Shown here in pieces: positions 14,432-22,694 of a stretch of DNA of 40,514 nt (position 1 is the first letter of the stretch; every line of letters starts with the position of its first letter). The notes below the pieces were generated by a model. The model was not told where the DNA came from, made no database searches, and saw only the letters and a program-made list of their open reading frames with translations. This DNA is from Desulfovibrio sp. OH1186_COT-070 (GTDB taxonomy: Bacteria; Desulfobacterota; Desulfovibrionia; Desulfovibrionales; Desulfovibrionaceae). A program made the position numbers and the translations under genes. The DNA lies in assembly GCF_003860215.1 (NCBI RefSeq), contig NZ_RQYH01000020.1, positions 1-40,514 on the forward strand. Direction: 5' to 3'.

Positions 14432-17400
14432 ATGTCTTCTCTTCTTCAGGTCAAAGCTTCGGCAGGTTCGGGAAAAACCTTTGAACTGACACGCCGTTTT
14501 TTGCAGCATATCGTGCGGTGCGAAGAACGCAGCCCCCGCTCGCCTGTCTGCCTGTCCTCCTCCGGAGGAGGACAGGCTTGGGGAGACATTCTGGCCATCA
14601 CATTCACCAATGCCGCGGCCACAGAAATGCGGGATCGCGTTGTCGGGCAACTGAAGCGCGCCGCGCTGGGAAGCCCTGCACCCGGCCTTGATCTTTCCCC
14701 GGAGCACGGCAGGCTCTGGACAGACACCATTGTGCGCGACATGAGCGCGCTGAATATCCGCACCATCGACAGCCTGCTGCATCTTGTCGCGCGCACCGCC
14801 GCCCTGGATCTGGATCTGCCTCCGGACTTCCAACCGGTCTTTGCCACCGAAGAAGCCCTGACCCCCTATCTTGACCTTCTTTTTGAGCGCTCCCGGCATG
14901 ACGAAAGCATGCGCACCGTGCTGCGCAGCGCCTTCACAGCCCTGGCCCACCGCGACACCGATACGGGATTTCTGGCAGGCGAAAAGCTGCTTGACCAGTT
15001 ACGCCCTCTTTTTGATGCGGCCCTGCGGGAAGAGTTGGATGACCTCAGCTCTCCTGAAAAATTGCGCCAACGGCAGGAGGCCCTTTGCCGTCAGGCCATG
15101 CATGATGCCAACCATCTGCTGCGCATTGCAGAAAAACATGATCTTCCGTGGCAAAAAAAAGCTCTGGCGGCAGTGACCGCCGCCGCAAAGGGAGAGCACA
15201 AAAATTCCGCATATTTTTCCAAGGAAGCAGCTGAACAGCTGTTTCTGAAAAGGGCATCCATTCAAGACGATGTTCAGGAGGCTTTCCAAGCACTTGCGGC
15301 CTCCCAGCGGGACATGCAAAATGAAGTCCCCCTCCTGAAAAACGCACTGTGGCTTCACCCCTGCATACAACTCGCGCGGCTTCTGGCAGAGGCTTTCAAG
15401 GCCAATCGCCAGCAGGAGTCCGGCATTCCTGGGATGCTCGTTCCGCGCCTGGTCAGGCAGATTCTCGAAAGTGAGCACGGTGTGCCCACTGCCCTCTGCC
15501 GCATGGGCGTCCGGCTTACGCATTTTCTTGTAGACGAATTTCAGGACACCAGCCGCGAACACTGGACAGCCCTGCGCCCTCTTGTGGAGGAAGCTCTGGC
15601 TCACGGAGGTTCGCTGACCTGGGTCGGCGATGTGAAGCAGTCCATCTACAGTTGGCGTGGAGGGGATGCCGAACTTTTTGACAGCGTTTTTGATGACGCG
15701 CGCCTGACAGCCCTTGCTCCGCGTCCCCAGCGCCACGTGCTGCCCTCCAACTGGCGCAGCCGCCGTGAAATTGTGGAGTACAACAACCGCCTTTTCGGGC
15801 AACTGGACCAGAAAGACACAGCCCTGGCCGCCCTCACGGCCATGCTCCCCGGCCAGTTCCCGCAAGATCTTCTCCTGCAGGCTGCAAAAAGTCTGGCCCA
15901 CGCCTTTTCCGAGGCGCGGCAAGGCTGCCCTGATACGACTCCGGACGGCGGCACTGTGCGCACAGAGCAGATTCGGGCCGAAAAAAGCACGGATCTGGGT
16001 GAGGCCGTTCTGGAGCGTCTTTGCGCCCTGCTACGCGACATTGCCCCGGAACGCCCGTGGGCGGACGTGCTCATTCTTGTGCGCAGCAACGCCAAGGCAT
16101 CGCTGATCGCTTCACGACTGGCCGCAGAGCGCATCCCTGTGGTCACGGAAAACAGCCTGCGCCTTGCCGAGCATCCTCTGGTTGTGCAGACTGTGGCGCT
16201 GCTCTCTTTTCTGGACAATCCGGGGGACGACATCGCCTTTCTTGCCGTCATTGCGGGCTCCATTTTTCGCCAACATCCGGAAGCGCAGGAGCTTGCCGAC
16301 ACAAATCTGGAAGACTGGGCCGCAAGTCCGGGCACAGGCCCTCTGTTCCGGCGTTTCTGCCAACGCTGGCCTGCCGTCTGGCAGAGCCTGCTTGCCCCAT
16401 TCCACAGCCATGCGGGACTCATGACGCCGTACGATATGGTTCTCGAATGGTTTTCCCGCCTTGATGTGGAGGCCCGCTTTCCCGAGGCGGACACGTTTTT
16501 GCGCCGGTTCATGGAAGTTCTGTACAGCGCCGAAGAAAAGGGGCAGGGCACTCTGGCCACATTCCTCGATCACTGGCACTCCAAAAGCAACGAAGAAAAA
16601 GTCCCCATGCCGGATCATATGGATGCCGTGCGCGTCATGACCATCCACAAGGCAAAAGGGTTGGAAGCCCCGGTTGTCATTGTGCCGTGGACGGACTTCC
16701 GCGCCCAGCCCTCCTCCTCTCCGGTCGTACTGGAGCGCGAAGGGCTGCGCATGGCTGTTCATAACAGAAAAGAAACCGGCACTGCCTATTTTGCAGAGAT
16801 GATCCGGCAGGCTAAGGAATGCATCCACCTCCTCTATGTGGCATGCACCAGAGCCAGAGAAGCCCTGTATGTTTTTTGTACGGCAACGGACGGCAATAAT
16901 GCCACAGCCAGCCAGGCTCTGGAACTGCTTTTGGAAAACGCCGAACTCCCCTTTGATCCAATGCCTCCTTCTGGTGGCAGAGAAGCACCCGATGCACCGG
17001 ACGAACCAAAACCCCACCCCAAAGCGAACCCTGCCGCCCGGCCGTTTGACGCCTCTTGGCGTCCCATGGACTGGCTGCCGCGCCTGAAGATTTTTCGCAG
17101 CCCCCTGCGCGCCCTTGCCCGAGGCCGAACGCCACACGCATACGGAGCGCAGGGGCAAGAGCCATTTTTCAGCCCTGAAGAAAGGGGGCTTTTTTTCCAC
17201 TTCTGCCTGGAGCATGTGCACTGCACAGGCGATGCCTGCGCGGATGCGCATGCTGCCGTGATCTTTGGCGTACGCCACTTTCCCCTGCCTGTGCCCGCAA
17301 GCGCGGCCGAAAGGTTGACCCGTTCTCTGGAATGGTTTCTTGCCCAGCCGCAAACCGCGCTCTGGCTGGAAAACGGCTGGCCCGAGCATCCGCTTCTGGA

Positions 17401-17677
17401 TGCGGCGGGAAATCTGCTGCGCGTGGACATGCTTGTGCCGGAGCCTTGGGGCCCCCTCATTCTGGAATACAAGAGCGGTCAGCCAGACCCCGCCCACATT
17501 GCCCAGATCCGCAACTACCTTCTCTGCCATGACGCGGCCAAAAAAACGCTGTCCCCTCCGGCCAAGGGTCTGCTCGTCTATCTTGACCTGCAAAAATTCC
17601 AGATGGTGGACGCAGAGTCCGTTTCTGCGCTCTGCGACCACTGTTCCGTACCGCTGCCTCGGGAGGTGCGGCAATAA
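14432..17677 (+). CDS. addA: AddA/RecB-like UvrD-family helicase-nuclease
   Basis: The 1081-residue protein is a superfamily 1A helicase with a C-terminal PD-(D/E)XK nuclease, the AddA/RecB arrangement for processing double-strand breaks. Walker A is ASAGSGKT at 9-16; ILAITFTNAAATEMRDR is motif Ia, LVDEFQDTS near 366 is Walker B, WVGDVKQSIYSWRGGD is motif III, MTIHKAKGLE near 735 is motif V, and LLYVACTRAREALYVF is motif VI. The nuclease end has VDMLVPEPWGPLILEYKSGQ near 1000-1013 (D and E-x-K). ATG 14432 is chosen because Walker A begins at once. Residues 40-49 (CLSSSGGGQA) are encoded by a perfect 28-bp palindrome and look like an insertion between motifs I and Ia. The stop overlaps the addB ATG. 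Confidence 0.92.
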   Translation: MSSLLQVKASAGSGKTFELTRRFLQHIVRCEERSPRSPVCLSSSGGGQAWGDILAITFTNAAATEMRDRVVGQLKRAALGSPAPGLDLSPEHGRLWTDTIVRDMSALNIRTIDSLLHLVARTAALDLDLPPDFQPVFATEEALTPYLDLLFERSRHDESMRTVLRSAFTALAHRDTDTGFLAGEKLLDQLRPLFDAALREELDDLSSPEKLRQRQEALCRQAMHDANHLLRIAEKHDLPWQKKALAAVTAAAKGEHKNSAYFSKEAAEQLFLKRASIQDDVQEAFQALAASQRDMQNEVPLLKNALWLHPCIQLARLLAEAFKANRQQESGIPGMLVPRLVRQILESEHGVPTALCRMGVRLTHFLVDEFQDTSREHWTALRPLVEEALAHGGSLTWVGDVKQSIYSWRGGDAELFDSVFDDARLTALAPRPQRHVLPSNWRSRREIVEYNNRLFGQLDQKDTALAALTAMLPGQFPQDLLLQAAKSLAHAFSEARQGCPDTTPDGGTVRTEQIRAEKSTDLGEAVLERLCALLRDIAPERPWADVLILVRSNAKASLIASRLAAERIPVVTENSLRLAEHPLVVQTVALLSFLDNPGDDIAFLAVIAGSIFRQHPEAQELADTNLEDWAASPGTGPLFRRFCQRWPAVWQSLLAPFHSHAGLMTPYDMVLEWFSRLDVEARFPEADTFLRRFMEVLYSAEEKGQGTLATFLDHWHSKSNEEKVPMPDHMDAVRVMTIHKAKGLEAPVVIVPWTDFRAQPSSSPVVLEREGLRMAVHNRKETGTAYFAEMIRQAKECIHLLYVACTRAREALYVFCTATDGNNATASQALELLLENAELPFDPMPPSGGREAPDAPDEPKPHPKANPAARPFDASWRPMDWLPRLKIFRSPLRALARGRTPHAYGAQGQEPFFSPEERGLFFHFCLEHVHCTGDACADAHAAVIFGVRHFPLPVPASAAERLTRSLEWFLAQPQTALWLENGWPEHPLLDAAGNLLRVDMLVPEPWGPLILEYKSGQPDPAHIAQIRNYLLCHDAAKKTLSPPAKGLLVYLDLQKFQMVDAESVSALCDHCSVPLPREVRQ
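14550..14577. repeat. Perfect 28-bp palindrome inside addA
   Basis: The half-site GCCTGTCCTCCTCC is followed directly by its exact reverse complement GGAGGAGGACAGGC with no spacer. In the addA frame it encodes C-L-S-S-S-G-G-G-Q-A, and because it is self-complementary the antisense frame gives nearly the same peptide. It falls in the surface-exposed stretch between helicase motifs I and Ia, where insertions are tolerated. A spacerless palindrome of this length is not expected from coding constraint alone; a mobile palindromic element is one explanation. Confidence 0.9.
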
Positions 17678-20622
17678 TGCCTTCGCCTTTTCTGCTTTTT
17701 CCGTGGCAAAGAGACTTTTTGCCTGATCTGAAGGACTTTCTGAATATCCTGACCAGCGGCCAGCCGGGACGCGCTCTGGTGATTGTGCCCCACAACCGCC
17801 CGTGGCGCTATCTCAGCAAGCTCTACGCGGCAGACGGACATACGGGGCTGCTGCCGAAGCTCATGCCCCTTGACGCCCTGATCACAGCCTGGCGCGCCTG
17901 CACAGCGTCTGCAGCCGTGCAGACTGCCAACCAGCTTGACCGCATTGCCCTGCTGCGCCAGTGCGTCAGCGACCTGACGACAACAGATGCCGATCTGGCG
18001 GCGCGCTTTGCCGGTATGGACACCGCGCTTTTTCTGCCCTGGGGTTTTCGCCTGGCGTCCCTGCTGGAAGAAATGCTGACCCAGAATGTGCGGCCCACCG
18101 ATATGCACCATGCGGAGCATGAGGTGGCAGCACCCGCCGCGGCTCTGCTGGGAGCTTTGGGGCGCATTGCCACCGCCTATCAGGAAGGTCTGCACCAGAA
18201 AGGCTGGACAACGCCCGGCCTGGACAGGCATGTGCTGGCCCACGATACCGCCCCCGTTCCCGCCCGCTTTCTCCCGACAGAAAACCGGCCTGTGGTGATT
18301 GCAGGCTTTTCTCTGGTCACCGGCAGCGAAGAGCTTATTCTGCGCCGCCTCTGGCAAGCAGGAGCGCATGTGTGCCTGCATACGGATCCGCAACTGGCGC
18401 AAGGAACAGGGCACTGGGCCTGTGACGGGCAGGCTGCCTGGATCCGCCGCTGGAAAGCCCGTGCACGCGCGGCCCTTGACCTTTCTGTGGCAGAGGCCGC
18501 GCACAGTCCGGAAATCTCCTTTTTTTCCGGCTACGACTGCCACTCGCAGCTCAAGGCCCTGCGCCGCGCCCTGTCTGAACCCGTGCCGTCCGGATCTTCC
18601 GCCAACCCTCCGTCTTCCGTAGTGGTACTGACAAACAATTCCCTGCTCATGCCGGTTCTGCACCACCTTCCCGACAGGGAGGTAAACGTCTCCATGGGCT
18701 ACCCCCTGGCGCGGTCGCCCCTCAACCGGCTTCTGGAAGCCCTGCTGCAAATGCAGACCAACAGCGTGGAAGACGGACTGTACTACTGGCGCGATATTCT
18801 CCAATGCCTGCGACACCCTTACTGGGGCATGCTGCGTGTGGACACCGGGGGCGGAGAACCTGTTTTTCTGCGCCGGACGCTGCGCCGCCTGGAAAAAGCG
18901 ATTCTTGCCGGAACGCGCTTTCAGGATCTGGATACGGTGCTTGAGCAAGTCCCGGACCTGCCTCTGCCGGAGCAAAAACTGCTACGTCGGACAATGGATG
19001 CCTTTGTCCGGAAGCCGGAGGCGGCCCGCACCCTGGACGACATGGCGGACTGCCTGAACGAAATATGTTCTGTCCTGTATGACCACGGAGCGGATATCTG
19101 GCGGCGCTTTCCGCTTGATGCCGAAGGCATATACCGGCTCGCGCTCCATATAACGCCCCAACTGCGGCAGAACAGCCTGGCCCGGATCCCCTTTCCCCGG
19201 CAGACGCTGTACGGCATTGTGCGCCATATCCTGCATGCGGAACGCATTCCCTTTGAAGCGGATCCCCTCACAGGCCTCCAAGTGCTCGGCATGCTGGAAA
19301 CTCGCATGCTCCGCTTTGACCATGTGCATATTGTCGACGCCACTGACGACAACCTGCCCGGAAACGCCGCGCCGGATCCCCTCCTGCCCGATCCCCTCCG
19401 CCAGATGCTCGGCCTTCCCGATTCCCACAGCCGCGAACGCGCTGCGGCCCATACCCTGTACCGCCTGTGTGCAGGAGCCCAAAAGGTGCGCTTTTACTGG
19501 CAGGAGGGAATCCGGCGTTCCTCCCTGTTTGACGAAAAAAAATCTCGCAGCCGCTTTGTGGAACAGCTGATCTGGGAAGAAGAAAAAAAACAAGGAACAC
19601 TGCTTGAACCCGGCAAAGGTTCTTTTGCAACCGCGGCCTGTACTGTTCACGCTTTTTCCCCGCCGACCGGAAACCTTGCCCGTGGACCGGGCCTGGCGCA
19701 CAAAGTCCGCACATTTTTGCAAGGCGATCTTTCTGCCACAGCTCTCGACGTGTACCTGCAATGCCCCTTGCGTTTTGCCCGCCACTATCTCTGTGGCCTG
19801 CGCCAGCCAGGGGAGGTCAACGAGGGGGATGATCCGCCCGCTGTGGGCATATGCATTCACAAGACCCTGTATTCCCTCTATGCTCCCTACAAAGGCAAGA
19901 CTGTCTGCCGGGGGAACATCAGTCCCCGTGATCTGCACACGGCTTTCCGAAAGGCCGTGCAGGAGCAGGAATTGCAAAAAAAACTGCCCCCCGCCAGTTT
20001 TCTCATGCTGGAAGAAGCCGCTCCCCTGCGCTTGCAGAATTTTCTGGACAAGCAGCCGGAAGGGGCGCTCATTCTTGACTTGGAAGCCCCCCTCACGGCT
20101 TCCCTGCTTCTGGCCGGTCGCCGCTATTCTTTCAAGGGCGTTATGGATCGATTGGATCAGCGCTCCGGTCGTGTGTACATTCTTGACTACAAGACCGGGC
20201 ACATCAAGCCGTATGACCACACGCTCTGGACAGACCTGGATTTTTTTCAGCGGGTATCGGACTTGTGGAAACAGTGGGCACCCGACAGCATGCCGGATGC
20301 CGAAAAATATGCAGAACTGGAAGCTCTTTTTGACGCGCTGCGCCCCCGTCTGCCCAGCCTGCAACTGCCGTGTTACCTTGCCATGGCCGCTGCCGCAGGC
20401 ATCGGCCCTCTGGAAGACGCCGCGCTGGTTGACCTGCGCTCTTCCGGCGAGGAAAAACTTCTCTTTGGCGGCCTTGTGGACAAAGACCTTGAAAAGGCGC
20501 TGGACTATTGCAATCTGGCGCTGGCGCTGGTGTTGCGACATATGGAGTTCGCGCCGTCCTTTCTTGCCAAGCGCGACAGGCATTGCACATGGTGCCCCTA
20601 TGCCGCGCTGTGCGCTGTGTAG
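17677..20622 (+). CDS. addB: AddB-like PD-(D/E)XK exonuclease subunit
   Basis: The 981-residue protein pairs with AddA in double-strand break resection. Its C-terminus has the iron-sulfur staple of AddB-type nucleases: a first cysteine in LQCPLRFARHYLCGL near 695, the catalytic VYILDYKTGH (D-x-K) near 836, and CTWCPYAALC near 969-978 (C-x2-C-x5-C). The N-terminus has a helicase-like fold but no Walker A G-x-G-K-T, so it probably does not hydrolyse ATP, like RecC or proteobacterial AddB. The ATG overlaps the addA stop as TAATG, giving translational coupling. A terminator follows. Function is assigned from family and gene order. Confidence 0.88.
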   Translation: MPSPFLLFPWQRDFLPDLKDFLNILTSGQPGRALVIVPHNRPWRYLSKLYAADGHTGLLPKLMPLDALITAWRACTASAAVQTANQLDRIALLRQCVSDLTTTDADLAARFAGMDTALFLPWGFRLASLLEEMLTQNVRPTDMHHAEHEVAAPAAALLGALGRIATAYQEGLHQKGWTTPGLDRHVLAHDTAPVPARFLPTENRPVVIAGFSLVTGSEELILRRLWQAGAHVCLHTDPQLAQGTGHWACDGQAAWIRRWKARARAALDLSVAEAAHSPEISFFSGYDCHSQLKALRRALSEPVPSGSSANPPSSVVVLTNNSLLMPVLHHLPDREVNVSMGYPLARSPLNRLLEALLQMQTNSVEDGLYYWRDILQCLRHPYWGMLRVDTGGGEPVFLRRTLRRLEKAILAGTRFQDLDTVLEQVPDLPLPEQKLLRRTMDAFVRKPEAARTLDDMADCLNEICSVLYDHGADIWRRFPLDAEGIYRLALHITPQLRQNSLARIPFPRQTLYGIVRHILHAERIPFEADPLTGLQVLGMLETRMLRFDHVHIVDATDDNLPGNAAPDPLLPDPLRQMLGLPDSHSRERAAAHTLYRLCAGAQKVRFYWQEGIRRSSLFDEKKSRSRFVEQLIWEEEKKQGTLLEPGKGSFATAACTVHAFSPPTGNLARGPGLAHKVRTFLQGDLSATALDVYLQCPLRFARHYLCGLRQPGEVNEGDDPPAVGICIHKTLYSLYAPYKGKTVCRGNISPRDLHTAFRKAVQEQELQKKLPPASFLMLEEAAPLRLQNFLDKQPEGALILDLEAPLTASLLLAGRRYSFKGVMDRLDQRSGRVYILDYKTGHIKPYDHTLWTDLDFFQRVSDLWKQWAPDSMPDAEKYAELEALFDALRPRLPSLQLPCYLAMAAAAGIGPLEDAALVDLRSSGEEKLLFGGLVDKDLEKALDYCNLALALVLRHMEFAPSFLAKRDRHCTWCPYAALCAV

Positions 20623-20656
20623 AGCAAGGAAGAATGCCTGCGCCGCAGGCAAAAAC

Positions 20657-20690
20657 GCCTTTGACCGCGCATGCGGAACGGCATTTTTTT
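20657..20690 (+). terminator. Rho-independent terminator after addB
   Basis: An interrupted stem, GCC...CCGC, loop GCAT, GCGG...GGC, ends in A followed by seven T at 20684-20690. It lies 35 bases past the addB stop. A separate small stem (GCCTGC/GCAGGC, 20636-20650) precedes it. Confidence 0.7.
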
Positions 20691-20691
20691 C

Positions 20692-20732
20692 TTGACGAAA
20701 AAGCACGGCATGCTCTACAAAGCATGCCGTGC
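20692..20732 (+). promoter_or_regulatory. Putative tRNA-Leu promoter with a 12-bp inverted repeat over the -10
   Basis: TTGACG (20692-20697) is followed after 18 bases by TACAAA (20716-20721), a plausible sigma-70 pair about 42 bases before the mature tRNA. The -10 lies in the loop of a perfect inverted repeat, GCACGGCATGCT (20703-20714) and AGCATGCCGTGC (20721-20732), six-base loop. The repeat could be an operator, a leader processing hairpin, or, read on the minus strand where TTTTTC follows, a terminator for minus-strand transcription. Confidence 0.5.
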
Positions 20733-20762
20733 CACACCAGGAAAAACGGGACTGGCAGGTGT

Positions 20763-20849
20763 GCCGGGATGGTGGAATTGGTAGACGCAGCGGACTCAAA
20801 ATCCGCCGGGGGCAACCCCTTGCGAGTTCAAGTCTCGCTCCCGGTACCA
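20763..20849 (+). tRNA. tRNA-Leu (anticodon CAA)
   Basis: The 87-base gene folds as a class II tRNA. The acceptor stem is GCCGGGA with TCCCGGT, discriminator A and an encoded CCA. The D arm contains GGTAGACGC, the anticodon stem is GCGGA/TCCGC with loop CTCAAAA (anticodon CAA, reading UUG), there is a long variable arm, and the T arm is GCGAG-TTCAAGT-CTCGC. The long variable arm and D-arm pattern are leucine features. It is transcribed in the same direction as grpE downstream and is isolated from other tRNAs here. Confidence 0.95.
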
Positions 20850-20868
20850 GAATGATTTCAATCCCCTT

Positions 20869-20898
20869 GTGTCATTCCCGCAAAATCTGGAATGACAC
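20869..20898. repeat. Inverted repeat downstream of tRNA-Leu
   Basis: GTGTCATTCC and GGAATGACAC form a perfect 10-bp stem with a 10-base loop. No T tract follows, so it is not a typical terminator. It lies 20 bases past the tRNA and may help 3' processing or be a dispersed repeat. The 342-base interval between the tRNA and grpE holds this repeat, the terminator at 20961 and the grpE promoter; I see no gene in it. Confidence 0.75.
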
Positions 20899-20960
20899 GG
20901 CATTTACATGACATGCGCAAGGCATTTGCCGGCTGGATGCGTATGTTGAGAATGTTCAAA

Positions 20961-20995
20961 CCCCGCGCATGATTGATGACGATGCGCGGGGTTTT
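20961..20995 (+). terminator. Rho-independent terminator between tRNA-Leu and grpE
   Basis: CCCCGCGCAT, an 11-base loop and ATGCGCGGGG are followed by TTTT. The 10-bp GC-rich stem is perfect. It ends the tRNA-Leu transcript. Confidence 0.85.
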
Positions 20996-21041
20996 GCGTG
21001 TGTATGCGGTTGACCGCCACAAGAGAGCTGCCCATTTTGTC

Positions 21042-21068
21042 TTGACAGTACGGGGCTTGTGCTTATCT
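21042..21068 (+). promoter_or_regulatory. Putative grpE promoter
   Basis: TTGACA (21042-21047) is followed after 15 bases by TTATCT (21063-21068), with an extended -10 TGC directly before it. The spacing is short for sigma-70, but the extended -10 can compensate. I looked for a CIRCE element (TTAGCACTC-N9-GAGTGCTAA) and found none. Confidence 0.45.
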
Positions 21069-21191
21069 GGAAGCAGGGGAAACGCCGTGCCGCCCCAGCG
21101 AAGCACTTTCGCAAATCTCCGGCAGGCAGATTTGCCCGCGCGCAGACAGCCTGTGATACAGAAATTCCCGCAGGCCGCTTCAGGAGGAAAC

Positions 21192-21815
21192 ATGCACCGC
21201 CGCCATCCGTACCACCCGTATGAATCTGCAAACCTGCCCGGTGATGAAGAAGAAAATATTGTTTTCCGGGATGCGGAACCAGACGCTCCCGACCAGGCGC
21301 GAGCCGCAGAGGAGATGGCAGAACCCTTTCCTGAGGCGGAAGCGCAGGAACCGCTGTTTGGGCAGGACAGTCTGCGGGAGTTGGAAGAACGGCATCGGGC
21401 AGAAATGGCGGAACTGCATCTGCGCTCCGCTGCGGAAATGGACAATTTCAAAAAACGCCTGGCCCGCGAGCATGAAGAAAAAATGCGTTTTGCCGCAGAA
21501 AAGGTGCTCGGCGACCTCCTGCCCACGCTGGACAATTTTGATCTGGCCCTGCAGTACGGCAGCAAGGATGACGCCTGCAAAGACATGCTTCAGGGCTTGG
21601 CAGTAACCCGCAAGCTCATGCTTGAGGCTGTAGCCAGGCACGGGCTGAAGCCTGTGGGCGAAGAAGGTCAGGAGTTTGACCCCGCCGTCCATGAGGCAGT
21701 GGGGTTTGAGGCGCATTCGGACTATGCGCCGCAATCCGTGGCCCGCGTTCTCCAGTCCGGCTACAGGCTCAACGACCGTCTGCTGCGGCCCGCCAAGGTA
21801 ATGGTGACGCCGTAA
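21192..21815 (+). CDS. grpE: GrpE nucleotide-exchange factor
   Basis: GrpE releases ADP from DnaK in the heat-shock chaperone cycle. The 207-residue protein has an acidic disordered N-terminus (about 1-60), a long coiled-coil helix (RELEERHRAEMAELHLRSAA and on), the conserved AEMDNFKKRLAREHEE, LLPTLDNFDLALQ, LAVTRKLMLEAVARHGLKPV, and the beta domain with FDPAVHEAVGFEAHSD and VLQSGYRLNDRLLRPAKVMV. ATG 21192 follows AGGAGG by five bases. dnaK is not adjacent in this window. An almost perfect 32-base inverted repeat covers the stop codon. Confidence 0.95.
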   Translation: MHRRHPYHPYESANLPGDEEENIVFRDAEPDAPDQARAAEEMAEPFPEAEAQEPLFGQDSLRELEERHRAEMAELHLRSAAEMDNFKKRLAREHEEKMRFAAEKVLGDLLPTLDNFDLALQYGSKDDACKDMLQGLAVTRKLMLEAVARHGLKPVGEEGQEFDPAVHEAVGFEAHSDYAPQSVARVLQSGYRLNDRLLRPAKVMVTP

Positions 21816-21836
21816 GCGCATGCGCTCACGGCGTCA
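21805..21836 (+). repeat. Near-perfect 32-base inverted repeat over the grpE stop codon
   Basis: TGACGCCGT pairs with ACGGCGTCA, and between them lies the perfect palindrome AGCGCATGCGCT, with one mismatched pair (A21814, C21827). Fifteen of sixteen pairs match and there is practically no loop. The stop codon TAA (21813-21815) is inside. No U tract follows, so it may protect or process the 3' end, or act as a weak bidirectional transcription barrier towards the convergent gene. Confidence 0.8.
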
Positions 21837-21883
21837 GGAAGAAGTGCCCTTCGCACCGCACGGTCTGTTGCTGTGTTTTGGCC

Positions 21884-22402
21884 CTACTTGGGAATGTCCC
21901 CTCCGGGCACAAAGTGCCGTACGGCAAACTCCACAAACTTGTCATACTCCGCCCTGGCTTTGGCAGGATAGGTGAATTCCAGGGTATAGCATTCGCTGGG
22001 GCCGTAAAAGCATTTGATATAGCGGATCTTCCCATCCTCCGCATATCCGGAAAGCGCAAACCAGCATCCCTTGCGGTCAAGCTTTTCATACGTCACCTGC
22101 TTCAGAGATTCCCTGGCCTCGCTCATGGCATCCTCAATGGAGAGCTCGAAGGTGGCAGGGTCCATACCGCCATAGGCAAGCATGGTCAGCCCCTTGCCGT
22201 CCTTGACTGTGATACCGTCGCCATTGTCCGACTCCACAACGCTGTATTTGCCGGGAAGCCACTGGAGGGAAAACCCGTACCGGGAATTGGCGTAGGAAGG
22301 AGCCTTGGGATCATGGGGCACATCTTCCGCCCGGGGCACACTGGCACACAGCAGTATGAGGACAAGGCACAAGCCAAACGCCGCGCTTCTTCCTGTTTTC
22401 AT
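21884..22402 (-). CDS. Exported protein of unknown function
   Basis: The 172-residue product has a clear signal peptide: MKTGRSAAFGLCLVLILLCA with a likely cleavage after S-V-P-R-A. The mature part contains YGFSLQWLPGKYSVVESDNG, GLTMLAYGGMD, and CFYGPSECYTLEFTYP. The pattern of a strand with Y-x-F-S-L-Q-W-P followed by a paired sheet resembles small periplasmic domains with a PsbP or DUF-like fold, but I recognise no named family. GGGAGA precedes ATG 22402. It is convergent with grpE. The 292 bases upstream to cheW hold two stem-loops and no gene. Confidence 0.8.
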   Translation of the reverse strand: MKTGRSAAFGLCLVLILLCASVPRAEDVPHDPKAPSYANSRYGFSLQWLPGKYSVVESDNGDGITVKDGKGLTMLAYGGMDPATFELSIEDAMSEARESLKQVTYEKLDRKGCWFALSGYAEDGKIRYIKCFYGPSECYTLEFTYPAKARAEYDKFVEFAVRHFVPGGDIPK

Positions 22403-22576
22403 CTTTTTCTCCCGAGATCTGGCACAGCGATCTTCACTGCGCCATCCCGCTTTTTGCTCATTGCAAAAAAAGCGTACACGCACCGCCATCCTGACCGCAG
22501 GCCGCATATACCTGTTTTGCCGAAAAGTGCACGGTCTTCAGCCCTTACAGGCGATCTTTCTCTGCGTGTCATTGCT

Positions 22577-22611
22577 CTGGGCGCGGGCAGGAAAATCCCG
22601 TCCGCGCCCAG
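22577..22611. repeat. GC-rich stem-loop between cheW and the exported-protein gene
   Basis: CTGGGCGCGG and CCGCGCCCAG form a perfect 10-bp stem with a 15-base loop. No T tract is present on either strand. A second stem, CCGAAGAA/TTCTTCGG (22661-22687), lies directly after the cheW stop with an A/T-rich loop. One or both may end cheW transcription, but neither is a textbook terminator. Confidence 0.55.
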
Positions 22612-22694
22612 ACAACATCCGCCCTTGTGCGTCCGCACGGCAGACACGCATGCCAAACTTCCGAAGAAATCGAAAAAAATTCTTCGGGTTAGCT

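Noticed and set aside
13454..14950. 498-codon open frame on the minus strand opposite pfkA and addA
   Set aside because: It is antisense to two well-conserved genes, has no family resemblance and arises from GC-rich codon bias.
14432..20622. addA-addB as a novel helicase-nuclease defence system
   Set aside because: Domain order, Fe-S cysteines and TAATG coupling match the AddAB repair enzymes; there is no defence-type neighbour.
21000..21192. CIRCE element or sigma-32 promoter in front of grpE
   Set aside because: No TTAGCACTC/GAGTGCTAA repeat and no CCCCAT-type -10; only a sigma-70-like pair is visible.
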